Of a stretch of 64,000 bases of DNA, positions 11,582-22,365 are shown in pieces. The notes below the pieces were generated by a model. The model was not told the origin of the DNA, searched no databases, and saw only the letters and a list, made by a program, of their open reading frames with translations. How positions within the stretch are numbered: position 1 is the first letter of the stretch; every line of letters begins with the position of its first letter. Both the position numbers and the translations under genes were made by a program. Source of the stretch: Stenogyne calaminthoides. Lineage: Eukaryota > Streptophyta > Magnoliopsida > Lamiales > Lamiaceae. The stretch covers positions 36,998,804 through 37,062,803 of the forward strand of contig JBBCBC010000001.1 of assembly GCA_037126765.1 (NCBI GenBank), written 5' to 3'.

Positions 11582-12097
11582 ACATTTTTACCCTTATTAA
11601 AAAGAGTCGAACATAGTAGCTCATTGGTTGTGCACATATGCGCGATGAATAGACGAGGGTAAAAATGTCATAAAAGGACAAAAAATAGCAATTTTTTATC
11701 AAGAGCAGGACAAATAAGAGTTTTAAGTATTAAAAAAAAAGTTGCATATTTTCTGTAAAGATTATAATGGAATCTATAGGTGGAAGGAGATTTTGTAAAA
11801 GCGGAAGAGTATTACGGGAGGGCGATACTGGGTAGCCCTGTAGACGGAGTAGTGCTTTGGCTGTATGGAAAACTCATGATATGGGAAACCCAGAGAGACG
11901 AGAGCAGGGCAAGATCTTACTTCACTCGCGCACTTCAGGCTTCCCCTCACGATTCGTACTCTCTCTCACCAACAATTAAAATATTGAATGATATTTGGTT
12001 GGCTACCTTTTTTTTTAATTAAAATTGTTTTTCTTATTGCAGTATGGTTCTGGGTTCGTATGCGCATTTCCTGTGGGAAACGGAGAACAGGAAATGA

Positions 12098-12899
12098 AGA
12101 GGGGAAATTGGAAAGGTGAACAAGTGCCAATTGCAGCACTGTGAACTTCCTAATATATCTAATTTTTAAGGAAGATCCATAATAAAGAAGCATCTATGAT
12201 CTAACTGTGTAACAGACGTGGTTGACGGTATACGTATATCTCGGCCTAAACTTTAATTCTGCCTACCTTAATAAGTGTTGAATTGGATTTTGTCAAGTCT
12301 AATTACTTTATACTCCTGTAGTACTGTTTTATTTTTCTGATCTAAATTGTTCGGCTCATATTTCATAATAATAAACAACCACCATTAAGATTAATGGGGT
12401 TATGTGTGATTTTTATTCCTTGTCCATCAAAATAAATTAGAAGGACTAACTCTAAGATACAAAATAAAAACACTCTTTATTATTAATTACGAGCAATTCA
12501 TTTCATTACTATTAACTACAAAATGACACCCTATATGATAATAATATCATTTTTCATAGGTATCTTAAATTTTGAAACACACACCCCTAATATTATGCCC
12601 CTGCCCAAAACCTTCACTCTTAGCACGAAAAGATTGCTCAGGAAGAATATTTCCCCCATCTCTTCTCTTATTGCTTAGGAAAATTTTAAGATCTATAATT
12701 TGACCATTTTTTTCAAACCTAGGTTTATCACTGTATGCATTTTGATACAAATTTAACAATTTCCTCACATTCAAAATTTAATTAAACTTTGTGGAGGAAA
12801 AAATACATAATTTAAAATAAAATATGTGAATTGAAATTCAAATATAAATTTTATAAATAAGAATACTCGAGCTATTTATCCTCCAAGACCTGGTAATCA
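12098..12899. other. Intergenic AT-rich DNA
   Basis: No gene recognised. A 69-codon minus-strand frame at 12565-12774 is open but has no family match that I know and no typical start context. Confidence 0.5.
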
Positions 12900-13020
12900 T
12901 ATTTATCCTTTTGATGAAGTGGAATAGCTCAAGTGGTTAGAGCACCACTACTTATGTTGTGAGGTCATGGGTTCGAGTCACCATTTGTCCGATCAAAAAA
13001 AAAAACCTATTTATCCTTTT
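12900..13020 (+). mobile_element. Very short tRNA-derived SINE with 13-bp target-site duplication
   Basis: TATTTATCCTTTT occurs at 12900-12912 and again at 13008-13020, flanking a 95-bp body (12913-13007). The body carries a Pol III A box (TAGCTCAAGTGG, 12926-12937) and B box (GGTTCGAGTCA, about 12970-12980), and ends in a run of 11 A followed by CC. This is essentially a tRNA-like head plus poly(A). Long perfect TSDs and a 3' A-run show LINE-machinery retroposition. It is either a minimal SINE or a single retroposed tRNA-like transcript. Confidence 0.88.
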
Positions 13021-13129
13021 TATAGTTTCACATGAGGCGATACAATATCATTGTCAAATTTAGGCTTTTACATAAAAATACTAAAAATATTTACAAATAA
13101 AATAAATATCTTAAATTGTGCTATTCAAA

Positions 13130-13325
13130 ACAAATTGCCACTGAAATTTCTTTATATGTGCAATATTATTTTGCACATACGGATTGTGAATATGTGCAAA
13201 AAAGATTGCACACAAAATAAAATATTTTTCACTAGTAAAATATAAAATGCACATAGTATAAATATTTTTGCACATGTGCAAAACTAAATATTTTGCACAC
13301 AATATTAAATATTTTGCACAATAAG
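13130..13325. repeat. Cluster of TGCACA / TGTGCA motifs
   Basis: TTTTGCACA, TGTGCAA and related words recur about ten times in both orientations in roughly 190 bp, separated by AT-rich spacers such as AAATATTTT. The clustering resembles subterminal motif arrays of DNA transposons, but I found no bounding inverted repeats. Confidence 0.4.
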
Positions 13326-14190
13326 GCCTTTGCCTTGAGCATCTACATGGTCGATATTTTGAAAATCAATATTGAAAGTTCTTATTAATATTACAAGAGT
13401 AAGAATATAAACTTACAACATCTTCATTTGAAGCACCGCTGGGATTTTCAAGTTCAACTTACACAATGCATCCATTCAATTACCTAACTGCGCTTTTGAT
13501 AATATTCAAACGATCATGCAATGACTTTTGATTCAAGTTCTACTGATCATGATGTCTGGTAGAGTATGTGACCAAAATGTGTTTCCAAATTGATTTTTTC
13601 CTACAATTGGATCTTCATAGACTTCAACCCATACACACAAAGGTGTATATCTTTGGGGGTTTGAGATATTGCTTACAATAGTTTAGCCTTTATGCTAAGG
13701 TTGAGAAAGATCTCTCTAAGCTTAGAATATATCATTATTTGCTTAGATACAAAATAGAACACTGGTGGATTTATTTGTATATCTCATGCTCTATGTTCTA
13801 TGGTGGGGATGCTTGAGGATTTGGCTCTTTGGCTCAATAGCAATTTTTCACCCGTTATAATGAAAGTATTTATAGTATGGATTTGAATGTTACCGTTGGA
13901 GAAAGTCAAATTCAAATCTATACTATTCTTGGATTTCTACAGCTTTTGTCAGTCTGTTGTCTTCCTCTGATTGTTCCACGCCAACTGATTCTAACTGCTA
14001 TATTGTTCAGGTGACTGGTCTTCAGGCTCCTTCTTATCCTCATAAGCTAATCTTTGATATCTTCATGACAAATCCCTTAGTTTATTTGACTGAATTCCCC
14101 CTCAACTTGTCACCTAAATAGACTTGAGACATAAGTAATACAAGATGACAATTACATGATGTTTAACTTCCATGCGTGCGTGCAGGGGGG
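13326..14190 (-). repeat. LTR-like fragment, minus orientation
   Basis: Several landmarks match the minus-strand copia LTR at 6836-8398 in order and spacing. These are a CCGTTGGAGA segment with a reversed TATA box (CTATAAATAC on the minus strand, near 13870), and CTGAATTCCCCCTCAACTTGTCACCTAAATAG near 14090-14120, comparable with GAGTTCCCCCTCAATATGTGACCTAT in that LTR. No ends with TG..CA and no TSD were found, so this is a truncated, older relative. Family identity is inferred. Confidence 0.4.
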
Positions 14191-14458
14191 GTGCAAATCA
14201 TGATCGAAATTGGCCTTCGAGGCTTGAACTTTGTGTGCGAACACGACCTGCGTACACGGATGTCGCACCGATTATTTAACACAAAATATCAATCTTTTTT
14301 ATTTATTTTGAAATAATGTACAATTCACATATTTAACTAATTAACCCATAACATAAAATATATAATTTAATTTGTATGTTGTGTTGTGTTCTTTTCCTTT
14401 GACAATCAAATTTAGTACTTTTATATATTATATGTTCAACTTAGTGAATTAACATATA

Positions 14459-14804
14459 CTCCCTCCGTCCCAATCTTAACTGCATTCTTTCCATTTTGGG
14501 TGTCTCAATCTTAACTGCAAACTTCCTTAAATGGAAATACTCACTTTTATCACTTTATTATTTTATCACATAAAATACTAATAAACAACTCTTTCTACCC
14601 CAAAATATTCATCACTTTATCACTTTATCACATAAAATACTAATAAACAACTCTTTCTACCCCAAAATATTCATCACTTTATCACTTTATCACATAAAAT
14701 ACTAATAAACAACTCTTTCTACCCCCAACACTTTATCACTTTATCATTTTTTCTTAAAACCCGAGTACACAGTAACCTATTGGTTAAGAATGGGACGGAG
14801 GGAG
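14459..14804. mobile_element. Stowaway-like MITE with internal tandem repeat
   Basis: The left end CTCCCTCCGTCCCAATCTTA and the right end (inverted: CTCCCTCCGTCCCATTCTTA) are nearly identical, and both ends have flanking TA. At 346 bp it is longer than the nested MITE near 11286 because a 62-bp unit is repeated inside it. There is no coding capacity. Confidence 0.88.
14569..14755 (+). repeat. 62-bp tandem repeat, nearly three copies, inside the MITE
   Basis: A unit beginning CATAAAATACTAATAAACAA starts at 14569, 14631 and 14693, exactly 62 bp apart. The first two copies are identical by eye. The third is truncated and diverges after CTACCCCC. Confidence 0.88.
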
Positions 14805-15462
14805 TAGTACTTAACATATTTTATAGAAAAATAAATATTATATTTATTTCACATGTGAATTATTCTTTTAAATTTCTTGGGGTGATATTTGATTTTATCA
14901 TTGGAGTATTATGATTGGTATCTAATTTTTTCTCTATTAAATTTATCTTTTTTAATTTATTAATTGCATGTTATGTATTTTATTTAAAGAATTAATTAGT
15001 ACATCTCTTTATCAATTTCTGGATTAGCTCCTGACAATTGGTGTTCTACTTTTGTGTTCCACAATATAGATGGATGACATATGGAATAATAAATAAAACA
15101 AAATTCAAGGAACCATCGTATCCTGAGTTCATGTGTCAAAAGTTCAACATGGTGGAACTCTAAATAAAATACGAAAAGTGGAACAGGTGAATTGAACTGT
15201 TAATATCCACACCCATTAACAAACTAATCCTACTCTTTTTAATTTGGGATGTTCCTATATATTAAATAAGATTATATCGATGAGCATTTTATAGTGAATT
15301 AATAAACCTTAGTGTTTTTAATTTGGGCTTAGCCCATATAATAAATATTTTTTCGTTTATTGCCAAGTATTGTTATATTAAAGTTTAAGATGCATTTATA
15401 ATATGATAAAAAATTGTATGAATTTTTTTTTAATATCATTGTTATATATAAAAATTATTACT
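14805..15462. other. Intergenic AT-rich DNA before the CACTA element
   Basis: No gene, repeat or motif that I can support in these about 660 bases. The last three bases (ACT) are the left copy of the CACTA target-site duplication. Confidence 0.6.
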
Positions 15463-15479
15463 CACTACAAAAAAGGCGG

Positions 15480-15795
15480 GTTTTAACGACGAAAATTAGT
15501 GACGGTTAACCAAGTCGTCGGTAATAGCGACAGTTTTGTCGACGGTTTCAGTCAAACCGTCAAATTCAAAATATTTAGCGACGGAACAAATAACCTTCGG
15601 AGTCAGCGACGGTTTAACGATGGTTCATCGACGGTTTGTCCGAATCGGCATTTTAGCGACGGAATTAGCGACGGTTTTCAAAAAACCGTCGCTACACTTT
15701 GCAGAAAACGAAGAGATACACCCGTTGGGAGGCGGTGTCATTAAAGTTAGCGACGGAATTAGTGACGAATTTATTAAATCCGTCACTAAATCCAA
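15480..15795. repeat. Left subterminal repeat array of the CACTA element
   Basis: GCGACGG, GTGACGG and CCGTCGC-type heptamers occur repeatedly in both orientations (for example near 15503, 15541, 15577, 15606, 15656, 15670, 15750 and 15765). Family knowledge: such motif arrays are bound by the TNPA-type protein and bring the ends together. The two open frames of 81 and 134 codons here are shadows of the repeats. Confidence 0.85.
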
Positions 15796-15984
15796 TTCTA
15801 TAAATACCGGACCAGCCTACCCATTTGTTTCATCAATCAAATCAGTAAGCAATACAAACAAGACTCGTTCATCTGTATTCTTTGATATTCACGGTACTAC
15901 TTTAATTATTTTTTCGTATATTTATTTATATTTAATTTAATTTTATATAATATAATTAATATATAAATTTCATATTTTATTTAG

Positions 15985-16581
15985 ATGGCTGCTGAAAGTG
16001 GTAACGTTCCTGCTTCATCCCGAGGGCCTACTACTGGTTTGTCTATCAATATTGTTAATGGAGCGTAAGTGTTGTTTTTTTATATGATAATAATTATATA
16101 ATTAATTAATTTAATACAATAATTATTAATTATGTATTTATTTTTTAATGTGTTATATATAGTATTGTACACGTCACCAAAGCTTCTCAGATAGCCTACA
16201 AAGTCATCATCTTGGGGTGGGAATTGTTTGTCAACGCTTATTGTTGGAAAAAAATGTGCCAACCGATCAACAATCAATTGTATTTTGAGGAGTTTACGGT
16301 ATAAAATTTACTTAAAATATTTTATTTTAATATATATTGTTAAAATTAATTTAATTAATTATTGTATTATTTTTGAAATATAGAAACAAACTACGTGGAG
16401 TCCTGAGCTCGAGACCGATGTAGTTTATAAGACATTTTGTAAACTTGCTGCACCGCGTTACCATAAGATGATGTACAAGTGGCGTACACAGTGGAGGGAA
16501 GACGGGGTGGATTTATCATAAAAACTTGGGCACGAAGTTTGTGAGTCAATTGTAGCTGTTTGGAGGGCAGATCCCTTCTAG
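15985..16581 (+). pseudogene. TNPA-like CACTA accessory gene, three exons, one in-frame stop
   Basis: Exon 1 starts MAAESGNVPASSRG and ends at 16064 before GTAAGT. Exon 2 (16163-16298) starts after an ATATATAG acceptor and holds VIILGWELFVNAYCWKKM. Exon 3 (16384-16581) holds KQTTWSPELETDVVYKTFCK and YHKMMYKWRTQWREDGVDLS. All junctions are in frame. A TAA (16519-16521) interrupts the frame, but the same frame continues for about 19 codons (KLGHEVCESIVAVWRADPF) to TAG at 16579-16581. The W-rich, basic C-terminus resembles the plant transposase family associated with En/Spm first genes (a Transposase_24-like region). The ATG sits directly behind an acceptor-like TTTAG, so an upstream non-coding exon is possible. 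Confidence 0.6.
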
Positions 16582-16715
16582 GATCATTGTTATTTTATTT
16601 ATGTTATGAACAATTTTTAATTTTATGTTTTTATTTTTATTTTTAATTATGACTGAACACTTTTAATTATCATTGAACAATTTTAATTTATGTTTTTATT
16701 TTTTAAAAATTGTGT

Positions 16716-16820
16716 ATTTAGCGACGGTTATTTGAATTCCGTCGCTATTAACGATGGAAATATCCGTCGCTGGACCGTCGTTATTAGTGACGATTTCTAG
16801 ACCGTCGCTGAATCCGTCGC
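16716..16820. repeat. Internal GCGACGG/CCGTCGC cluster between the two CACTA genes
   Basis: The same heptamers that mark the element ends reappear here about eight times within roughly 100 bp, immediately downstream of the TNPA-like gene. Only one element boundary set (CACTAC and GTAGTG with ACT TSD) was found, so this cluster is internal. It could mark a former element end, a nested deletion product or an autoregulatory site. Confidence 0.75.
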
Positions 16821-17255
16821 TAAAACCTGTAAAAAAAACCAGACAACTCAGTCTGCAGAACAGTCGAAAACCAACAAAAACTGTCGAAAACCAACACCAA
16901 ATTTTGTGTAGATAGAGGCAAAAATAATTTTTTGAAGTGCATATTGTGTAGCGGAAGCATATCTACTCCTCGAGGACGATTTTACCGTACGTTTTCACAT
17001 TTCGACTGTTTAAAAATATATATAGTGTAATGTAAATATATAATTGATAAGTTTGGTATTGACATATATTTTATTGATAGTTTATGTTAAATGAATGTTG
17101 TGATCATAGCTAGATGAATATTGGGTAGATAGTTTATGTTAAATAAATGTATTTGATGTTATTTGATAGAAGAATATATTTGTATATTTACATATACAGA
17201 CAAAACTCTGTCAAATTTTTTGTAGAATTAACATATTAATAATGATTTGAAACAG

Positions 17256-20200
17256 ATGGAATATCCGAATCGTCAGTGGATGTATTCGACTCCTCGACTT
17301 ATCAACGGAAGTATAAATATGGAGTTCTTGAATGAAGTTAATAACTTCATTCAGTTTGCAATTAATCATGGTGCAACAAATTCAGAAGGTCGTATAAGAT
17401 GTCCGTGTAGTGCAAAAAAATGTCAAAACAAGTCATACAGAGAGACTGTGGATGTTTAGACACATATCATCATGAATGGTCTTGTTCCATATTACTACAA
17501 TTGGACACGTCATGGTGAAGAGCGGTGGAATATTGATTTCAATGACCTTGAAGTGTATTATAATACTCTTGAATACAATGAGACACATGATGATCATGGA
17601 TTCGATGATCCTGGAGTACAGTTCGAGCCGCCTGCAGTGGATACACCGGATATGTATCATACGATGATCAGGGAAGCTGGTGGGATTCAAGATGAGGCTA
17701 TGGAGGAGGAACCAAATGAGGAAGCATCTAATTTTTATAGAATACTCAAAGCAGCTGACGAAGATCAGTATGATGGATGTCAAACTTACTCTATGTTGTC
17801 ATTCAATGCTCGACTCATGGCTATCAAGGCTGAGAACAAACTTTCTCAAAGAGCCTATAACCAGATTAGTAAGTTGATCAATGAGGTATGTCCTCCCGGT
17901 AATAAGGTGCCTATTACAGAATATCAAGCCAAAAATCTGTTGAAGAGTATGGGTCTACCAGTAGAGAGTATTGATTGTTGTATCAATAACTGCATGTTAT
18001 TCGAGGGTAACGAAGAAGACGAGAATCTAGATAAGTGCAGATTTTGTGGGCACTCTCGGTACAAAGTACAACGACGGAACTGGACTGAAGGTCGAGGGAA
18101 GCAGAAAACGAAGAAGAAAGTGGCAAATAAAATAATGTATTACCTCTCGATCATTCCTCGTCTTCAGAGACTGTATAATCTAGTGCCACAACCAAAGATA
18201 TGACATGGCATCATACAGAGACTGATCCTGATACCTTAGAGATGAGACACCCTGCTGACTCGATGGCCTGGAAATATCTTGACGAGGTATTTCCTATTTT
18301 TTCTGACGAACCTAGGAACGTTCGGTTAGGTCTCAGCACTGATGGTTTTTGTCCATTTGGAATGCACGTTAAGCAGTATTTGTTATGGCCGGTTATATTG
18401 ACTCCTTATAATCTACCTCCGTGGATGTGCATGAAGCCCCAAACGATGTTTCTCACGGTATTGGTACCTGGTCCAAAGAATCCAAAGGACAAACTAGATG
18501 TTTTCCTTCAACCCCTGATAAGAGACTTAATACATCTGTGGGATAATGGAGTGTTGACATACGATGTATCGAGAAAGCAGAACTTCACGATGAGGGTTGT
18601 CCTGCTCTGGACGATCAACGACTATCTTGCGTACTCCATGCTGTCCGGATGGAGGACGGCTGGGAAATAAGCATGTCCTTACTGCATGGAGGATTCTGAT
18701 GCTTTCAGTCTCCCGCTTAGCAGAAAAGTTTCATGGTTTGATAACCATTGAAAGTTTTTACCAGATGATCATCCTTTTTGAAAGAATAAAAAGGACTTTA
18801 TCAAGAACACAGTCGTTATAAAAAAGGGTTTGAAAAAGAAATCAGGTATTTTTATATTAGTTGTTTTAAATTAATTAATATATTTCTATCTACATATGAT
18901 AAATTAATTAACTTATAACTCTTTGCATTCATGCAGGTAAAAGGTTGTTAAATCAAATTAATCAGAGGGGATTGAGGAAAACAACAGAAGAACATACGGA
19001 GGAGCATAATAAAATGGTACCGGGTGGTTGGAAGAAGAAGAGCATTTTCTGGGACTTGCCCTACTGGAGCTCACTTTTGATTAGGCACAACTTAGATGTG
19101 ATGCACATCGAAAAGAATGTGTTCGATAACTTGTTTCACACAATCATGAACACAGAGGGCAAGACAAAAGACACTGCAAAGTCGCGTGATGAGTTGAACG
19201 AGATATGTAAAGGTGATCACTTGAAGAGGGATGAGGGTACCGAAAGATATCCCCAAGCCAATTACACACTTGATAAGAGACAAAAAGTGGGTTTGTGTAA
19301 TTGGATTGAAGATATGAGATTTTCAGATGACTATGTCTCCAATCTGAGTCGTTGTGTAAACACATCAAACGGGATGAAAAGCCACGATTGTCACGTGTTT
19401 ATGCAACGACTGTTGCCCCTCGCATTCTGGGAATTCCTACCGAACAATATGTGGAGGGCTGTAACTGAGTTGAGTTTATTCTTCAAAGATTTAACGTCTA
19501 CAATGATTAAGTGGGACGACATGGTCCGTTTGGAGAAAGACATTCCAGTTATTTTATGCAAGTTGGAGCGCATTTTCCCTCCAAGCTTCTTTGATTCGAT
19601 TGAGCACTTGCCAGTGCACTTAGCATATGAAGCCAAAATTGTCGGTCCGGTGCAATACAGGTGGTTGTATCCATTTGAGAGGTAAACCATCACTTCACAA
19701 CTATTTATATAAATATTAATATATTTATGTTTTGATTTTATAATTTTTTTTATTATATATCTATAGGTATCTACATAACTTGAAGCTCAATGCTAAACAA
19801 AAGGCAAAAGTTGAAGCATCAATTGTTAATGCCTATTTGTGTGTGGAGGTTACAACATTTTGTTCTTACTATTTCGAGGATCATGTTAGAACAAGGTTGA
19901 GAAACGAGCCTCGTAATTATGACGGTAGAGGCACAGACAATGTTGCTGATGATATTGAGGGTATGTTGTCCGTGTTTAAGTTTCTAGATTGATGTTTGGG
20001 TAAGACAAATGAACGGCCATGGTTGAACCGACAAGAGATTGAAGTTGCACATAAATATGTGTTATTCAATTGTGATGAAGTCCAACCGCACATTGAGTAA
20101 GTATTTCATATACGTATCATTTACATAATTAGAATATAAGTATTTAAAATCGTCGCGTCACAAGACTATAATGGTGGAATTGTGAACCCATTCATGCGGG

Positions 20201-20955
20201 TTCTCAGTAGAGGACCACTACGTGTGGTCAACACATACCAAGGATACTATGTAAATGGTTATAAATTTCATACAGTGGATTATGCATCGACCAAATCTAC
20301 CGTGAACAGTGGTGTTTGCATTAACAGTGCAATGTTCGATGGAGAAAGTCATGACTACTTCGGACACCTGCAAGAAGTCATTGAAGTAGGATATCCGGGG
20401 TTCCCTGAGAAGACTGTTGTGTTGTTCAAGTGTGATTGGTATGATCCATCTGCTTCAGGAACAAGGATTCATCCCGAATACAAACTGGTCGATGTTCATA
20501 GAAGAAGAAGATATCCGGAGTATGATCTGTTTGTGTTTGTTGCTTAGGTATCCCAAGTATACTACTGCAAGTATCCAAGTTCGAAAGCAAATAATGAATG
20601 GATGGTTGTTTGCAAAGTAAAGGCGAGATCACTGGTGCAAGTTCCTAAACCGAATTCAACTGTCGTAGTTGACGACGCCCCGTTCCAAACGGAAACAGTT
20701 GCCACTCAAACTTAAGTGCATACAGGAAATTTCAATCTTTTCGTAGACTTAACAGCTGCAAATCCAGATTTGATAGAGATTGACAGCGGCGGGGAAGAGA
20801 ATGAAGATGGTGAGGAAGAGGATAATGAAGATGGTGAGGAAGAGGAGGAAAAGGAGGACGAGGAGGAGGATGGGGAGGACGAGGAGGAGGAGGATGAGGA
20901 AGAGGAGGAGGGGGATGATAATACAAATGGGGGCAACGATGAGAATGGCAAATAA
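17256..20955 (+). pseudogene. TNPD-like CACTA transposase, multi-exon, several stops and frameshifts
   Basis: Domain order is that of plant CACTA transposases. First, a transposase-associated N-terminal zinc-binding region (IRCPCSAKKC, MNGLVPYYYNWTRHGEE; 17256-17530). Second, a Transposase_21-type core (FNARLMAIKAENKLSQ, DKCRFCGHSRYK, MRHPADSMAWKYLDE, RLGLSTDGFCPFGM, LDVMHIEKNVFDNLF; 17810-19150). Third, a DUF4218-like region (YTLDKRQKVGL, MKSHDCHVFMQRLLP; 19260-19990). Fourth, a DUF4216-like region (KCDWYDPSASGTR; 20182-20600) and an acidic tail of Asp/Glu repeats (20775-20930). Introns at about 18846-18936 and 19682-19766 have GT..AG ends and rejoin the frame. Defects: TAG at 17457, frameshift before 18200 (MTWHH), TAA at 18668, a TGA near 18757 replacing what is probably Arg, TGA near 19990 and TAG after VFVA near 20545. 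Not translatable into a full transposase. Confidence 0.9.
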
Positions 20956-21121
20956 TAATTATATTGTATTTCATTTGTAATATTTCACGTTGACGACGCT
21001 CTATTATGATATTACTAGTTATTTAATTTTGTTCTTAACATAATTTATTTTTTGGTAATTATCCAATATAAACACAATTTTAAATTTAAAAAACTATAAT
21101 CATAAATATAAAAATAACTAA

Positions 21122-21480
21122 ATTATTATATTAAAATATAATTGAATCATTAATTAATGAAGATAATTGAAAAAAGCAAATTTTAAATAAATATACAAAT
21201 AGTTTTATTCAAAATAATTAAAACAATCGGAATTCATATTAAATTTATAAATAAAAAATATATATTATTACATTAAAATGTAATTGTCATTAAATAAGAC
21301 AATTTAAAAAAAAATGAATTGTAAATTAATATAGAATTAATTTTATTAAAAATAAGTTTAAAAAAATATGATTTTAATTTAATTAATTTAATTACAAGTT
21401 ATATATAAAAAATATAAATTATTATATTAAAATGTAATTGAATTATTAAATAAGATAATTGAAATAAAGATTTTTTAAAA
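21122..21480. repeat. Diverged AT-rich tandem repeat (unit about 140-155 bp), three copies
   Basis: The string ATTAT(T)A(T/C)ATTAAAAT followed by (A/G)TAATTG recurs at about 21122, 21264 and 21418 with the same flanking order of TAAATAAGA(T/C)AATT and poly-A stretches. It lies in the non-coding 3' part of the CACTA element. Confidence 0.6.
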
Positions 21481-21544
21481 AAAATTGAAAAAAAATGAAT
21501 TTTAGGACATATACAATTAAATTCATTAAGTAAACGCAAAGAAG

Positions 21545-21757
21545 CAAGTGCCCGTGCGGAATTGATCCCCGCTCGGGCGCCCAAGGTCCCGTGTTCAGTC
21601 CCCTACGGGAGCGAATAAATGTCTCATTTAATTGGGAGGCTTGATGGCTTTATATGAGATGCTTGGTGGTTGGGTTCGAGATGGTCCGTGGCTCGGGTGG
21701 TTCAGTGCCCACCCGGGCACCCCCCGGGCCCGGGTTCGAACCACCATGAGCTTTTTT
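21545..21757 (+). repeat. GC-rich tRNA-related insertions near the CACTA right end
   Basis: Two GC-rich blocks stand out from AT-rich surroundings. The second contains an A-box-like string (TGGCTCGGGTGG, about 21688-21699) and a B-box-like string (GGTTCGAACCACC, about 21733-21745) directly before a run of ten T (from about 21752), which would terminate Pol III. The T-stem does not pair as in a real tRNA, so this is a tRNA-derived relic, perhaps SINE-like, not a functional tRNA gene. No TSD was found. Confidence 0.4.
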
Positions 21758-21769
21758 TTTTCGAAAAAT

Positions 21770-22185
21770 CTCGATTTAGCGACAGTTTTATCGACAAAAT
21801 TAGCGACTGATTTTCCGCCGCTATGACCGACGGAGAAAAACCGTCGCACATTTCGACGGTAAATTCCGTCGCTAATAACGATGGAATTTCTTCGTTGTTT
21901 ACGACGGTATATGACGTCATAACCGTCGATAATATATCGACGGTTTAGCGACGGTTAGTCCGACCTGGAACCGGGTCCACTTTTCCGTCGACAAAACCGT
22001 CGCAATATAGCGACGGTAAAAAACCGTCGATACGTAGAGACGGATTTACTACCGTCGTTAGTAGTGACGGATTTGGAAAACCGACGCTATATTTTAGCGA
22101 CCCTCGTTTCTCCGACGGTCAGGAAACCGTCGCTGAAACCTTCGCTACATCCTGTAGCGACGGTTTTTACCGTCGCAAATCATCG
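21770..22185. repeat. Right subterminal repeat array of the CACTA element
   Basis: Dense GCGACGG, CCGTCGC and CCGTCG(T/A) motifs in both orientations occupy about 400 bp inside the right end. The array is longer and denser than the left one. Apparent open frames here (for example 21632-21826) are shadows. Confidence 0.85.
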
Positions 22186-22365
22186 ACTTTTTTGTAGTGA
22201 CTATTTTGCACAAAAACTATCACCGTTATGTACCAAAACTATTATTGTTTGAAAAATAAAGTATTTATTAAACATTGATAATTTTTATGCATAACAGTGA
22301 TAGTTTTTGTGCATAATAGCGATAGAGTTCATGTGTAGACCTAGTTTATAGGAGTGTTACTCTTA

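Larger units (their letters stand above)
10836..12097 (+). pseudogene. TPR-like superfamily protein pseudogene, three exons with introns kept
   Basis: Three exons can be read. Exon 1 (10836-11027) ends in LLRNYAKYLHE. Exon 2 (11780-11955) reads VEGDFVKAEEYYGRAI, SPVDGVVLWLYGKL, WETQRDESRARSYF and ends in SPHDS. Exon 3 (12043-12097) reads MVLGSYAHFLWETENRK and then stops. Donors GTTAAT and GTACTC and acceptors CTATAG and TTGCAG join the exons in frame. This is the helical-repeat core of a plant TPR-like family in which the order LLRNYA, AEEYYGRA, YGKLIWE, VLGSYAHFLWE is typical. Broken points: the family's AYYQEMIKSDSTN block is in another frame than the sequence on both sides (near 10940-10990), a 17-bp stretch (CTTATTACCAAGAAATG) is duplicated there, and a TGA comes early in the acidic tail. 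Retained introns mean a DNA-level duplicate or dying gene, not a processed copy. Confidence 0.75.
15463..22199 (+). mobile_element. CACTA (En/Spm-type) DNA transposon, 6.74 kb, with defective genes
   Basis: The left end reads CACTACAAAAAAGGCGGG; the right end inverted reads CACTACAAAAAAGTCGATG. The trinucleotide ACT directly flanks both sides (15460-15462 and 22200-22202), the 3-bp TSD expected of CACTA transposons. Both ends carry dense GCGACGG/CCGTCGC subterminal repeats. Inside are a small TNPA-like gene and a large TNPD-like transposase, both on the plus strand and both broken. The ends are well preserved, so the copy could be mobilised in trans if a source transposase exists elsewhere. 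Confidence 0.95.

Noticed and set aside
12926..12985. Genuine tRNA gene
   Set aside because: A and B boxes are present, but an A-run and long TSDs show a retroposed copy, and I cannot draw a proper acceptor stem.
20712..20974. Minus-strand serine- and proline-rich ORFs
   Set aside because: They are antisense shadows of the Asp/Glu repeat tail of the TNPD-like transposase.
21683..21757. Genuine tRNA gene with T-run terminator
   Set aside because: The T-stem and acceptor arm do not pair, so it is kept only as a tRNA-related relic.
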